The notes beneath the pieces are model-generated. The model worked only from the letters and a program-made list of their open reading frames with translations. It was not told where the DNA came from and did not search any database. Below, piece by piece: positions 16,438 to 24,759 of a stretch of 36,845 nt of DNA. The stretch covers positions 1 through 36,845 of the forward strand of contig JAMPGQ010000015.1 in NCBI GenBank assembly GCA_023663825.1, given 5' to 3'. The number at the start of each line of letters is the position of its first letter. Within the stretch, counting starts at the first letter, position 1. A program made the translations under genes and the position numbers. Source of the stretch: Anaeroplasma bactoclasticum. Its GTDB lineage: Bacteria > Bacillota_I > Bacilli_A > Acholeplasmatales > Anaeroplasmataceae.

Positions 16438-16681
16438 GAGTTGCCTCCAAAATAGCTTTGGCAAGCTGATCAGCACAGGAAGTTGCTCTTGGTCCACAAG
16501 AATTTCCCTCTAATAAGCGAACAACCTCTTCTGCAGGTTTACCCTCTACTAATTTACTAATAGCTTTCAAATTGCCATTACAGCCCCCCATAAAACAAAC
16601 ATTATGTAGATTGCCATTTTCATCTAAATCAAATGTAATTTTTTTTGAGCAGGTGCCCTTAGTTTCATAATTAAAAGTCAT
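16430..16681 (-). CDS. TSCPD domain protein
   Basis: This is a small protein of 83 residues carrying the TSCPD domain, which is also found at the C-terminus of B12-dependent ribonucleotide reductases. Cysteines are conserved in [24 protein letters not shown] and TSCAD, so metal binding is likely. Its function is unknown. The ATG at 16681 follows AAGGAGAAG. It overlaps the membrane protein gene by 11 bases on one side and metK by 8 on the other, so it is translationally linked to both. Confidence 0.88.
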   Translation of the reverse strand: MTFNYETKGTCSKKITFDLDENGNLHNVCFMGGCNGNLKAISKLVEGKPAEEVVRLLEGNSCGPRATSCADQLAKAILEATHA

Positions 16682-18002
16682 TTTCTTCTCCTTCATTTCC
16701 ATCATATATTTTTTCAAATTCATCTTTAAAACGATCAAATCGTTCAAACACATTTCTATCAAAGTAAACATTAAAATGTTCACATAAATACTGCATAGTC
16801 ACCTTATGGCTATATGCTTTTTTATAGGATTTAATGCTACGCATTGTAACATAAAGCTCACAAATTAATATGATTTGTGCAGCTATTTCATTTTGTATAG
16901 AATTCATTCTTTGAATAAATTCTTCTGTATTAGACCCCTCAAATGTAGATCGTATCATCGCCTCGCATTTTCGTTCCAACTGTAATCTAGAAATAATGAT
17001 ACTTCCTAGAGTGGTTTGTTCTTTTAATAGAGCATATTTTTCATCCTCATTCATACTAGCATCTGGTGAAAAGGTTACACTTTGTTCAATATGAATCTTA
17101 GATTGAATTTCTATCATTTTAATTTCTTCATCTGGCAAGCTTAAAAGCTCAGCCATACGCTTAGCCATTTTAGATACGATATAAATATTTTGCTTATCTT
17201 CTTCACTTCTAGAGGAATTATCTAGCGTCACTTCAAATATTTTGGTAACAACATTTGAAAAATCCTCTTGAACCTCTCTACGTTTAATTAGCTCCTTTTT
17301 TCTTTCCTCTTGCATATAACCACTCATTGTTACGATGCTATACAAAACCAACATATAAATGCATAACAACAAAGTTCTAAGCACAATATCCCTAAAACTC
17401 TCCCCTGTAAAAAATTCAGTAAGAAACTTGCTGATATCCTTTGCAAGCTCAGACCAAATAATAGAATAAGTTACCGAAAAATGCAAAGCAGTTACAACTA
17501 TCAGTGTCCATACAAATACTGTTTTTAACAATTTTTTATTTTGATAAAAGGAGCAAATTGCCAAGGAATAATAGATTAAAATATATCCACATTCCTGCAA
17601 ATATTTTATTTCTCCAAACTTAAGCTTAATATAAATCACAACAGCTAAGGTAAGCATATAAAAGCATGAAAAATAGCTTGCAATTTCTTGGGAGGAATAA
17701 TTGCTAGGATCTCTATTAATACTTCTCTTTAAATAGAAATTCAAAAAGAAGGTTACAAGAAATAATAAAAATGCCAAAATAAAATTCGTGCTCTCACCAA
17801 ACGATAACAAGGTAAAGATTAAGGTGAATACTAGGTTCGACAAAAAAATAATGTTTTTAATAACAATATTTTTTCTATACAACACCTGGGTTTCATTAGC
17901 TATATCAATTCCACTTTCAAAGCCAAAGGCATTGTTAAAAAATTTTGTGTTTTTAATTTTTTTGAAAAGCCGAGTGTTTTTTATTATATTCTTTAACGAC
18001 AA
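16671..18002 (-). CDS. Membrane protein with a degenerate HD-GYP-like domain
   Basis: This protein of about 443 residues has six or so membrane helices in residues 45-235. The cytosolic C-terminal part follows HD-GYP layout: IVSKMAKRMAELLSLPDEEI, then SKIHIEQ where the family has HDIGK, then LGSIIISRL, and a closing segment SYKKAYSHKVTMQYLCEHF that parallels the end of HD-GYP domains. The metal ligands and the GYP residues are missing, so it should not hydrolyse c-di-GMP and may only bind a ligand or partner. The start is uncertain. A TTG at 18002 has AAGGGGG 8 bases upstream, while the GTG at 18011 lies too close to that site. Confidence 0.6.
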   Translation of the reverse strand: MSLKNIIKNTRLFKKIKNTKFFNNAFGFESGIDIANETQVLYRKNIVIKNIIFLSNLVFTLIFTLLSFGESTNFILAFLLFLVTFFLNFYLKRSINRDPSNYSSQEIASYFSCFYMLTLAVVIYIKLKFGEIKYLQECGYILIYYSLAICSFYQNKKLLKTVFVWTLIVVTALHFSVTYSIIWSELAKDISKFLTEFFTGESFRDIVLRTLLLCIYMLVLYSIVTMSGYMQEERKKELIKRREVQEDFSNVVTKIFEVTLDNSSRSEEDKQNIYIVSKMAKRMAELLSLPDEEIKMIEIQSKIHIEQSVTFSPDASMNEDEKYALLKEQTTLGSIIISRLQLERKCEAMIRSTFEGSNTEEFIQRMNSIQNEIAAQIILICELYVTMRSIKSYKKAYSHKVTMQYLCEHFNVYFDRNVFERFDRFKDEFEKIYDGNEGEENDF

Positions 18003-18028
18003 GTATCCCACCCCCTTGTTTTTCTTTC

Positions 18029-18037
18029 ATTATACCA
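18029..18037 (-). promoter_or_regulatory. Extended -10 promoter ahead of the HD-GYP-like gene
   Basis: TGGTATAAT (complement of 18029-18037) is an extended -10 element with no good -35 box. It would let the downstream genes, including metK, be transcribed apart from priA-fmt. Confidence 0.5.
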
Positions 18038-18046
18038 TATCTAACA

Positions 18047-18958
18047 TTAAATGACATCAAACTCTTTTAAAATTTTTTGTCCGTTGACAAAATCCTTTGC
18101 AGGAAGCATCTTTTTACCAGGTACCAAAATCAAATCTAAGCTTACTGCATCATCCTTTGCCTTAACTAAAACTTGTTTCTTTAAGGACAAAATTGTACCA
18201 GGCTTATAATCTGATGTGTCAAATACTACTTTTGCTTGAAAAACCTTAAGCTTCATATCTTTAAAAACGATGGTAGCCCCAGGCTCTAAAGAAAGTCCTC
18301 TTATTTGACAAACAATATCTTTTGCAGGACGGTTAAAATCAATTATTTCTTCCTCAGAAGTTAAATTAGGTGCATAGGTAACCTCATCTTCATTTTGTAC
18401 CTCACCAGAAAGCTTTCCAGTATAAATATCTTCAATCACATCTAAAAGTAAATCTCTACCCATATAGGATAGCTTTTCAAATATCGTGCTTGAAGTATCC
18501 TCTTCTAAAATTGGGCATTCTCTTTTGGCATACATAACACCTGCATCTAGTTTCTTTGCCATCTCTATAATTGTAATTCCCGTAACTATATCTCCGTTCA
18601 TGATAGAACGCTGAATAGGAGCTCCACCACGATATTTTGGAAGTAAGGATCCATGTACATTCATTGTCTTTTTAAATAGTGCTAATACCTTAGAAGGAAT
18701 ATACTGTCCAAAGGCTGCAGTTACTAATACATCTCCAGAAGCTTCTTTGATGAATTCTACATTTGCCCCAACCTTTTCAGGCTGATAAAGAGGCAAGCCT
18801 AAACGCTTTGCTGTTCTAGCTACAGGCGTATCCATCCACTCACCTTTTTTCTTAAGCTTATTTGGCTGGCTGATGACCAATACGATTTCATATTTTTTAT
18901 GTAATGCTTCTAAAATAGGCACTGAAAATTCTGGTGTTCCCATAAATACAATTTTCAT
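18047..18958 (-). CDS. fmt: Methionyl-tRNA formyltransferase
   Basis: This enzyme formylates initiator Met-tRNA with 10-formyl-tetrahydrofolate. It has 303 residues. The N-terminal domain has FMGTPEFSVPILEAL and the catalytic signature VHGSLLPKYRGGAPI; the C-terminal OB-like domain begins near residue 205. priA ends only 4 bases upstream, so the two are cotranscribed, a common arrangement in Firmicutes. Confidence 0.96.
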   Translation of the reverse strand: MKIVFMGTPEFSVPILEALHKKYEIVLVISQPNKLKKKGEWMDTPVARTAKRLGLPLYQPEKVGANVEFIKEASGDVLVTAAFGQYIPSKVLALFKKTMNVHGSLLPKYRGGAPIQRSIMNGDIVTGITIIEMAKKLDAGVMYAKRECPILEEDTSSTIFEKLSYMGRDLLLDVIEDIYTGKLSGEVQNEDEVTYAPNLTSEEEIIDFNRPAKDIVCQIRGLSLEPGATIVFKDMKLKVFQAKVVFDTSDYKPGTILSLKKQVLVKAKDDAVSLDLILVPGKKMLPAKDFVNGQKILKEFDVI

Positions 18959-18962
18959 ATTC

Positions 18963-21281
18963 TCACATCCTTGTTATCTTAATATTCACATCTTTATTTG
19001 TTTGATACATTGGATAAATTTCGCTAATCTTATCCATAACGGCATCTTCTACAATTTTAAGCTGAATCGTAAAACGATATGTATCATGTAAGCGAAAAGG
19101 AAGAGCTTCTGCTGGTCCTAAGATTTCACTTTCCTTAGCTACCGATTTTAGTGCCTGTATCATACGAAAGGCCTCTGTCCTAGCCATAGATAAGTTTTCA
19201 GATTCTATCATAATTTCAATTGCTAAAGAAAAGGGTGGCATACCTGTAATCTTTCGATTAGCAATTTCCTTTTTAAAGAAACCATCAAAATCATTTCTCA
19301 TTGAGGTTTCTAAAACAAAATGCTCAGGCTGATAGGTTTGGATAATGACCTCACCCGTTTTTTCTCCACGTCCAGCCCGACCAGAAACCTGTTCAATTAA
19401 ATTAAAGGCTGTCATATTAGAAGCATAACTAGGATAATGTAATGCCAAATCTGCATTCACTACACCTACTAATGTTACATCTGCAAAATCTAATCCTTTA
19501 GCAATCATCTGTGTTCCTACCATAATATCTGCCTCATGATTCTTAAACTTTTCAAAAGCAGATTCATAATCCACAATCTTAGAGGTTGTATCCAAATCTA
19601 CACGAAGCACCCTAGCTTCTGGAAGTAAATTCTTTATTTCCTCCATTACCTTTTCTGTCCCACTACCAACAAATCGAATTTTAGAGCTTCCACAGGATGG
19701 ACAATTTTCCACATTCATTTGTTTATACCCACAATGATGACAGACAAGCGTATTCGTGCTAGAATGATAGGTAAGAGATACATCACAATGTGGGCACTGA
19801 ATAACCTCACCACAGCTTCTGCACATTACAAAGGAAGAATGCCCTCTGCGGTTTAAGAATAATATAGATTGTTCATTTTTCTTATAAACCTCTACTAATC
19901 TTTTTTGTAAAGGTTTTGAAAACACAGATTTATTTCCTAATTTCAATTCTTCACGCATATCCACAAGAGTCTTTTTTGGTAAAGGATGCTCATTTGCACG
20001 TGTTGGCATAGAAAGTAATTCATATTCTCCTTCTATAGCCTGATAATAATCACATACATTTGGTGTAGCACTTCCTAATATGAGTGGGCACTGATGAGTC
20101 TTACTTCTAAGCTTAGCAATTTCAATGGCACTGTATTTTGGATTATTATCCTGAATATAGGATTGTTCATGCTCTTCATCAATAATGATAATTCCCAAAT
20201 GATCTAAAGGAGCAAATATCGCTGATCTAGCTCCAATCACAATACGAACCTGATGCGTTAATATTTTCTTCCATGCTGTATAGCGATCATAAACAGATAA
20301 TCTAGAATGTAATATAGCTACTTCATTGCCAAAATGGCTTTGAAAAATTGCAGTTATTTGAGGAGTTAAGGAAATTTCAGGGACTAAAAGTAAGGCTTGT
20401 TTTCCTGATGCTAAAACATCCTTAATCCAGTGAATATAGACTAAGGTCTTTCCACTTCCTGTTACACCATGTAAGAGATAGGTTTTAGTCTCGTTGTAAT
20501 GTATAGAGTCGTAAGCCTTTTTTTGAGATGCATTTAATTCATATGCTGGAATTTCAGATACTAAGATATTATCCTGTTCTAATACCTCTTTCTTGTAGGA
20601 ATCAAGAATGCCTTGCTTGATTAAAGTATCAATTACTCCTTTAGAAAATCCTGTGTTTTCTAATACCATAGGAATTGATGTTGCATCATCTAATTCCTTA
20701 AGATATTCTAAAAGCTGGATTCCTTGTTTACTTTTAGGAGAAATTGTATCATCTTTTATATAGATATATTCAATCGTTTTTTCTTTTCTGTTTCGTTTGA
20801 ATCTTGTATCTAACTCTACAATACCCTCTTTATGGGCTTTAAAGATTCTGTTTAGTTCCTCAGGAGTACGATTATCAATCCAAATTTCTTTTTTGCCTTT
20901 AAATATATCTTCTAGTTCTAAAGGAATCTCCTTTACCCTAGCAATCTTTTGATATTTGATTTTTAGAGCTGAAGGAATCATTGTCTGTAAGGCTACAGCG
21001 TAATAGGAAAAGTTATGATTTGCAATAAACTTTGCAAGTCCAACAAATTCTTCATTTAAGACAGGATAAACATCTATGATATCACTGATTTCACGTAGTT
21101 TTTTCTTAAAAGCCGTTTTCTCTTTGAGTTCTACTACAAATCCTAATACTGTTCGATTTCCAAAAATCACACGAACTCGATAACCCACTTTCAAAATAGA
21201 TTCTAAATGAGATGGAACCATATAATCAAAGGTTTGATTTACTTGTTTAGCTGCAATGTCCACAACAATGCTTGCAATCAT
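18963..21281 (-). CDS. priA: PriA, primosomal replication restart helicase
   Basis: PriA is a 3'-5' superfamily 2 helicase that reloads the replisome at stalled forks. It has 772 residues. The DNA-binding N-terminal part starts IASIVVDIAAKQVNQTFDY. Helicase motifs are GVTGSGKT (Walker A), DEEHEQSY (Walker B), GSATPN, FLNRRGHS and QVSGRAGRG. Two zinc-binding clusters are visible (CRSCGEVIQCPHC and CHHCGY to CPSCG). The start follows AAGGATGGG. A leader with a SAM-clan riboswitch and terminator lies directly upstream, which is unusual for this gene. Confidence 0.96.
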   Translation of the reverse strand: MIASIVVDIAAKQVNQTFDYMVPSHLESILKVGYRVRVIFGNRTVLGFVVELKEKTAFKKKLREISDIIDVYPVLNEEFVGLAKFIANHNFSYYAVALQTMIPSALKIKYQKIARVKEIPLELEDIFKGKKEIWIDNRTPEELNRIFKAHKEGIVELDTRFKRNRKEKTIEYIYIKDDTISPKSKQGIQLLEYLKELDDATSIPMVLENTGFSKGVIDTLIKQGILDSYKKEVLEQDNILVSEIPAYELNASQKKAYDSIHYNETKTYLLHGVTGSGKTLVYIHWIKDVLASGKQALLLVPEISLTPQITAIFQSHFGNEVAILHSRLSVYDRYTAWKKILTHQVRIVIGARSAIFAPLDHLGIIIIDEEHEQSYIQDNNPKYSAIEIAKLRSKTHQCPLILGSATPNVCDYYQAIEGEYELLSMPTRANEHPLPKKTLVDMREELKLGNKSVFSKPLQKRLVEVYKKNEQSILFLNRRGHSSFVMCRSCGEVIQCPHCDVSLTYHSSTNTLVCHHCGYKQMNVENCPSCGSSKIRFVGSGTEKVMEEIKNLLPEARVLRVDLDTTSKIVDYESAFEKFKNHEADIMVGTQMIAKGLDFADVTLVGVVNADLALHYPSYASNMTAFNLIEQVSGRAGRGEKTGEVIIQTYQPEHFVLETSMRNDFDGFFKKEIANRKITGMPPFSLAIEIMIESENLSMARTEAFRMIQALKSVAKESEILGPAEALPFRLHDTYRFTIQLKIVEDAVMDKISEIYPMYQTNKDVNIKITRM

Positions 21282-21313
21282 ATCATCCCATCCTTTCCTT
21301 CTTTCTTTATAAT

Positions 21314-21439
21314 AAAAACCATCGTAATGATGGCTTTTTAATCAGTAACATTCTTTTGCCATCATACAAGCATTAGCACCTTACTTAAAAGGTTGCTGAA
21401 GAGTCACAGAGCTTGTCTCTCATCTTCTCTTTATGGACA
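21314..21439 (-). promoter_or_regulatory. SAM-clan (SAM-I/IV-like) riboswitch with transcription attenuator
   Basis: The leader RNA shows the SAM-I core in order: ATGAGAG, CTCTTCAGCAACCT, AAGGTGCTAA. These match the S-box pieces flanking P3. CAAGC (complement of 21411-21415) can pair with GCTTG (complement of 21367-21371), as in the S-box pseudoknot. The P4 arm is absent, as in SAM-I/IV variants. ATGATGGC after the core (complement of 21358-21365) is exactly complementary to GCCATCAT, the left half of a terminator (complement of 21314-21338, CCATC/GATGG with a T5 tail). Ligand binding should therefore favour termination. Confidence 0.6.
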
Positions 21440-21445
21440 CAATGT

Positions 21446-21474
21446 ATTATACCTTTTTTTATAAAATTTTACAA
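21446..21474 (-). promoter_or_regulatory. Promoter of the priA leader
   Basis: TTGTAA (complement of 21469-21474), 17 bases, TATAAT (complement of 21446-21451). The start would fall near 21439, at the beginning of the riboswitch. Confidence 0.8.
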
Positions 21475-21512
21475 TAGAAATTATAAAACTATTTTATATT
21501 GTCAAGTGTAAG

Positions 21513-22745
21513 TTACTTGGAACTTTTTTTGATAGATTTAGGGGCGGGTTTTTTGACCACATTTGTAGATTGAATAGGCTTTGGCTCTGGTTTTACTGAT
21601 TTTACTGGTGTTTTTTTGGATGATACTAGTTTCTTCTTAGACGCTTCCTCTTGATTAGATTGAGACTTTAGATTTTTTAAAGCCAGCTGTGGATGTGAAG
21701 ATTTAGTACTTATTGCCTTTGATTCGATTGCTTTTGTAACCTTGACAACCTTTTTCTGCTTTTCGATTTTTTTTAATTGTTCTAAATCATACTCCTTTTG
21801 AGTAATTAAAGCTTTGCCTTTAGGTTGTGATAACAATCCCTTATTTATTAAAGATTTTTGTTTCAATTCCACAATAGCAGATTTAAAACGTTCTGTCACA
21901 CCATCCTGTAAAACCTCTACACCATTATTAAATAATTTCTTAAATAATTTATAGATCGTTGGTCTACTAGAAAACATTTCAAATTCAATTTGCTGAACAT
22001 AATAATGCATTCTTGCAAGACGCTCTATAGAAGCATCTCCATCTGCAAAATAATTATCTATATCGGCACATACTTTTGTACAATCTCTAGAGCATTCCTT
22101 AGCACTATTTAAATCTTTAATAATTGGACTAATTAACGGATAAAAGCCGATGATTAGGATCAAATATTGGCTTGTCTCTTTTTTCAAAAAAATGGCACCC
22201 ACAAAAATAGCAACAATAGCAATTAAAATGAATAAATAAATATAAACAACTCTACTTAATAAATATTTATTTGTTGCAGCATTAATTCTGCAAATATAAA
22301 GGTAGCTATAATCATCTGTAATATCCTTTGGAACGCATACCGTATGATATTTCTCCTGCTGTCTCATTTTAGGAATTCCTCTTCGAATTGCTAGTTCATT
22401 CAAATCATTGGTAAGCTCACGATCATATTCGATTTTAGAGAAGGTAGAACCTGTAATTCCTGTTTCATAAAGCTGTAAGGAATAAATCGCATAATCCTTA
22501 TGCTTATTCACAAAAGAACTTGTTGATTCATTTATTAAAGTGATTGCAAAAGAAATAATCGTACATATAACATCAGAAATTTGATTGGTTTTAATCTGTG
22601 GTAAAACCGTAATAACAACTGGTATAATCGCTAACAGATATAAAAGAATCCTTATGATTTTTAATTCAAAAAACAAGCGATTTGAAGCATAGTAAAATTT
22701 GGCGTACTTATCTAATGCGCAACGTTCACTGACTTTATTCATCAT
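21513..22745 (-). CDS. Four-helix membrane protein, possible S-4TM-like, with a Lys/Pro-rich tail
   Basis: This is a 410-residue protein. Helix pair one spans about residues 30-72 (IIRILLYLLAIIPVVITVL and following). Helix pair two spans about 165-210 (LFILIAIVAIFVGAIF, YLILIIGFYPLI). The segment between is about 95 residues and soluble. A conserved-looking region follows (YVQQIEFEMFSSRPTIYKLF). The last 110 residues are rich in K, S, P and Q and probably disordered. The paired helices with a following basic R-P segment recall the S-4TM pore-forming effectors of nucleotide-dependent conflict systems, but I see no nucleotide synthase nearby and the match is by eye. A consensus promoter drives it alone. 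Confidence 0.5.
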   Translation of the reverse strand: MMNKVSERCALDKYAKFYYASNRLFFELKIIRILLYLLAIIPVVITVLPQIKTNQISDVICTIISFAITLINESTSSFVNKHKDYAIYSLQLYETGITGSTFSKIEYDRELTNDLNELAIRRGIPKMRQQEKYHTVCVPKDITDDYSYLYICRINAATNKYLLSRVVYIYLFILIAIVAIFVGAIFLKKETSQYLILIIGFYPLISPIIKDLNSAKECSRDCTKVCADIDNYFADGDASIERLARMHYYVQQIEFEMFSSRPTIYKLFKKLFNNGVEVLQDGVTERFKSAIVELKQKSLINKGLLSQPKGKALITQKEYDLEQLKKIEKQKKVVKVTKAIESKAISTKSSHPQLALKNLKSQSNQEEASKKKLVSSKKTPVKSVKPEPKPIQSTNVVKKPAPKSIKKSSK

Positions 22746-22779
22746 AAGATTACCCCCTCCTATGCTTTTGCTGTTTTTA

Positions 22780-22808
22780 ATTATAAGGGGTATTTACTTT
22801 TTTGTCAA
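22780..22808 (-). promoter_or_regulatory. Promoter of the four-helix membrane protein gene
   Basis: TTGACA (complement of 22803-22808), 17 bases, TATAAT (complement of 22780-22785). The -35 box lies inside the end of the small HTH gene, so the two genes need not share a transcript. Confidence 0.8.
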
Positions 22809-23021
22809 TAAAAGGCATGCCTTATTTGTTAATAATCTGCGATAATTTGACTTTTTTTGACCATTATCATAAATCAATTTTTCTTCTTTAAAAATGCGTA
22901 TATACTTTGTTACAGTTGACCTACCCAAATAAAGACATTCACACATTTTTTCTATAGTAAAAGAAGGATGCTCAGCAATGAATTGAAGCAATTTTATTTC
23001 AGTTTCATTATATTTTCTCAT
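22794..23021 (-). CDS. Small winged-HTH DNA-binding protein
   Basis: This is a 75-residue protein. Residues about 7-52 form a helix-turn-helix of the HTH_11/DeoR-like type (LLQFIAEHPSFTIEKMCECL, then GRSTVTKYIRIFKEEKLI), followed by a short basic tail. No ligand domain is present. The start at 23021 has AGGAG 8 bases upstream; an upstream extension to 23093 lies inside the leader RNA and is rejected. It is directly downstream of structured leader B, whose terminator-like hairpin ends next to its ribosome binding site, so the leader probably controls it. Confidence 0.7.
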   Translation of the reverse strand: MRKYNETEIKLLQFIAEHPSFTIEKMCECLYLGRSTVTKYIRIFKEEKLIYDNGQKKSNYRRLLTNKACLLLTKK

Positions 23022-23038
23022 TTTTCTTTTCTCCTTAA

Positions 23039-23195
23039 AAAATAAAAGCGTGATTAAATTTGATGAATACAATTTTGTACTCATCATCTTCAATCACGCT
23101 ATCTTACCAATGTAAGAAACTCTCTCTACGACAATTTAGTTGTCTTAAGCCATCTATAGAAAGTAGAGCCCTTATCTATAGACTTTTACTAGCCA
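23039..23195 (-). ncRNA. Structured leader RNA, copy B (unassigned class)
   Basis: This is the homologue of the RNA at 3272-3422. The first stem pairs TCTATAGA (complement of 23175-23182) with TCTATAGA (complement of 23153-23160). The loop GCTCTAC (complement of 23163-23169) can pair with GTAGAG (complement of 23124-23129). A small GACAA/TTGTC hairpin follows. The 3' hairpin has outer arms AGCGTGATT/AATCACGCT and inner arms GATGAGTACAA/TTGTATTCATC, ending in TTTTATTTTTT. Compared with copy A, pairs change on both sides (for example T·G to C-G, G-C to A-T). The hairpin abuts the ribosome binding site of the small HTH gene. Confidence 0.65.
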
Positions 23196-23200
23196 CCTTC

Positions 23201-23238
23201 AATATATCACAAAAAATGAACTTTGTGAAGTCCATTTT
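23201..23238 (-). promoter_or_regulatory. Leader B promoter embedded in the udk terminator
   Basis: TTCACA (complement of 23224-23229), 17 bases, TATATT (complement of 23201-23206) form the leader B promoter. The -35 box falls in the loop of a hairpin AAATGGACTT/AAGTTCATTT followed by a T run, which is the likely udk terminator. Confidence 0.65.
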
Positions 23239-23856
23239 TTATTTTACTATATCTTTTATTTTTGCAGCCAAAATTTCAATTGCTACATCATGCTTCGTGT
23301 CATTAGGAATAATGATATCTGCAAAACGCTTTGTAGGAGCAACGTATTCATCATACATTGGTTTTACAGTACTTAAATATTGCACAATTACACTATCTAA
23401 ATCTCTGCCACGTTCATGAATATCTCTTTTTAATCTACGAATAAAACGAACATCTGGATCAGACTCTACATAAATCAAGATATCACTTAAGCTTCGAATT
23501 CTAGAATCGTATAAGGCAAGGATTCCTTCTAATATAATTACCTTAGTTGCAGAAATAGAGATTGTATCTTCCTTTTTACGATTATGCTCCTTAAAGTCAT
23601 AAACTGGGGAATGAATTGTCTGCCCATCCATCAATTTTGATAAATCTTCGTATAATAAGTCTAAATCAAAAGAATTCGGATGGTCATAATTGATTTTCCT
23701 TCTTTCCTCTAAAGATAAGTCATCTAAAGCCTTATAGTAATTATCCTGACAAATGACTGCCACATCCTCTGAATGAAAATGATGGATAATCTCATCTACA
23801 ACTGTAGTCTTTCCACTTGCTGTACCACCAGCTATTGCAATTAAAATTGGTTTCAT
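23239..23856 (-). CDS. udk: Uridine kinase
   Basis: This enzyme of the pyrimidine salvage pathway phosphorylates uridine and cytidine. It has 205 residues. The Walker A motif is AGGTASGKTT, followed by CQDNYYK, NYDHPNSFDLDLL, VILEGILALYD and the R-rich lid region RRLKRDIHERGRD. The ATG at 23856 follows GGAGG; a start at 23874 lies upstream of that site and is rejected. It ends at a hairpin that also holds the leader B promoter. Confidence 0.95.
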   Translation of the reverse strand: MKPILIAIAGGTASGKTTVVDEIIHHFHSEDVAVICQDNYYKALDDLSLEERRKINYDHPNSFDLDLLYEDLSKLMDGQTIHSPVYDFKEHNRKKEDTISISATKVIILEGILALYDSRIRSLSDILIYVESDPDVRFIRRLKRDIHERGRDLDSVIVQYLSTVKPMYDEYVAPTKRFADIIIPNDTKHDVAIEILAAKIKDIVK

Positions 23857-23922
23857 ACTCTTTCCTCCATACATCTCTTCTATTCTACCACAAATAAACT
23901 AAAATTACGACAAAAAATAAAA

Positions 23923-23936
23923 TCAGCTTAAGCTGA
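23923..23936 (-). terminator. Terminator at the end of the CinA-type gene
   Basis: TCAGCTTAAGCTGA is a palindromic hairpin that includes the stop codon and is followed on the minus strand by TTTTATTTTTT. Confidence 0.7.
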
Positions 23937-24407
23937 CTTTAAAAGTTCAAGTAATGTATCGATAACAAAGGTAACAGAAGCGACTCTTACCTCAGTTCTA
24001 CCAATATTTCCAAACTGCTTTGTATAGGTATAAATGGCTCCGTTAATATAAAATCCAAAGCAGACCATCCCAACAGGCTTTGTAGGTGTTGCTCCTGTAG
24101 GGCCAGCAATTCCTGATATACCAACACCTATATTGGCATTTGCTTTTTTAGCACAGCCGATGGCCATTTCTTTTGCAACCTCTTCACTTACCACCCCATA
24201 AGCTCCTATGGTTTTTTCTTTGACATTCACTAATTGAACCTTTGCCTCATTTGCATAGGTCACAAAAGCCATATCAAAAACCTGAGAAGCTGCTGGAATC
24301 TCTACAATATTAGATGCCAAAAGCCCTCCTGTGCAGCTTTCTGCACAGCTTATTTTAAAATTTTTATCAATTAATACATCAACTAGTTCTTTATTTCTCA
24401 AATTCAT
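23928..24407 (-). CDS. pncC: CinA C-terminal-type nicotinamide-nucleotide amidohydrolase
   Basis: This is a stand-alone CinA C-terminal domain of 159 residues, the type shown to deamidate NMN in pyridine nucleotide recycling. Signatures are CAESCTGGLLAS, TYANEAKVQLV, AYGVVSEEVAKEMA and GISGIAGPTGATPTKPVG. The N-terminal competence/nucleotidase domain of full-length CinA is absent. The ATG at 24407 is chosen; AGGTG is unusually close to it. Confidence 0.9.
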   Translation of the reverse strand: MNLRNKELVDVLIDKNFKISCAESCTGGLLASNIVEIPAASQVFDMAFVTYANEAKVQLVNVKEKTIGAYGVVSEEVAKEMAIGCAKKANANIGVGISGIAGPTGATPTKPVGMVCFGFYINGAIYTYTKQFGNIGRTEVRVASVTFVIDTLLELLKSA

Positions 24408-24474
24408 CACCTATTTTATAGTTTAACACATTTTTTTAAAAATAAAAGAAAAATGTCAAAAAACAATAAATTGG

Positions 24475-24759
24475 CTATGCTCCTTTTTTATGATTTAAGT
24501 GAAAAACCACTTCTTTTAACTCATTGCAGATGGTTTCTACTTTTTCGTTTAAGAATGCATCATCTAAAGTGTCAATTTTTAATAAATAATCTGTAGAAAC
24601 ATGTAAGTACTTTGCCATTTTTGTAATAATATCACTATTCATTAGGGTTACTTCATTTACGTAATTATCTAAAGTTCTTCTTTCAATCTCTAATTCACGA
24701 GCAATTTCTTTTTTATCTAAGCCTCTTCGCTTGATAATTTCTGCTAATCTAGTTTTCAT
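24475..24759 (-). CDS. Small XRE-type HTH protein
   Basis: This is a 94-residue protein. Residues about 1-60 form an XRE-like HTH (RLAEIIKRRGLDKKEIAREL, RRTLDNYVNE, IITKMAKYLHVSTDYLL); the rest is an acidic helical tail that may dimerise. The start follows AAGGAAAT. It is the last backbone gene before the accessory island and could be a regulator of either neighbour. The target is unknown. The 217-base gap upstream holds the terminator of the island operon and no gene. Confidence 0.8.
   Translation of the reverse strand: MKTRLAEIIKRRGLDKKEIARELEIERRTLDNYVNEVTLMNSDIITKMAKYLHVSTDYLLKIDTLDDAFLNEKVETICNELKEVVFHLNHKKGA

Noticed and set aside
21314-21439. T-box leader for the priA/fmt run
   Set aside because: There is no GGTGGNACCGCG-type antiterminator motif, while the SAM-I core words are present in the right order.
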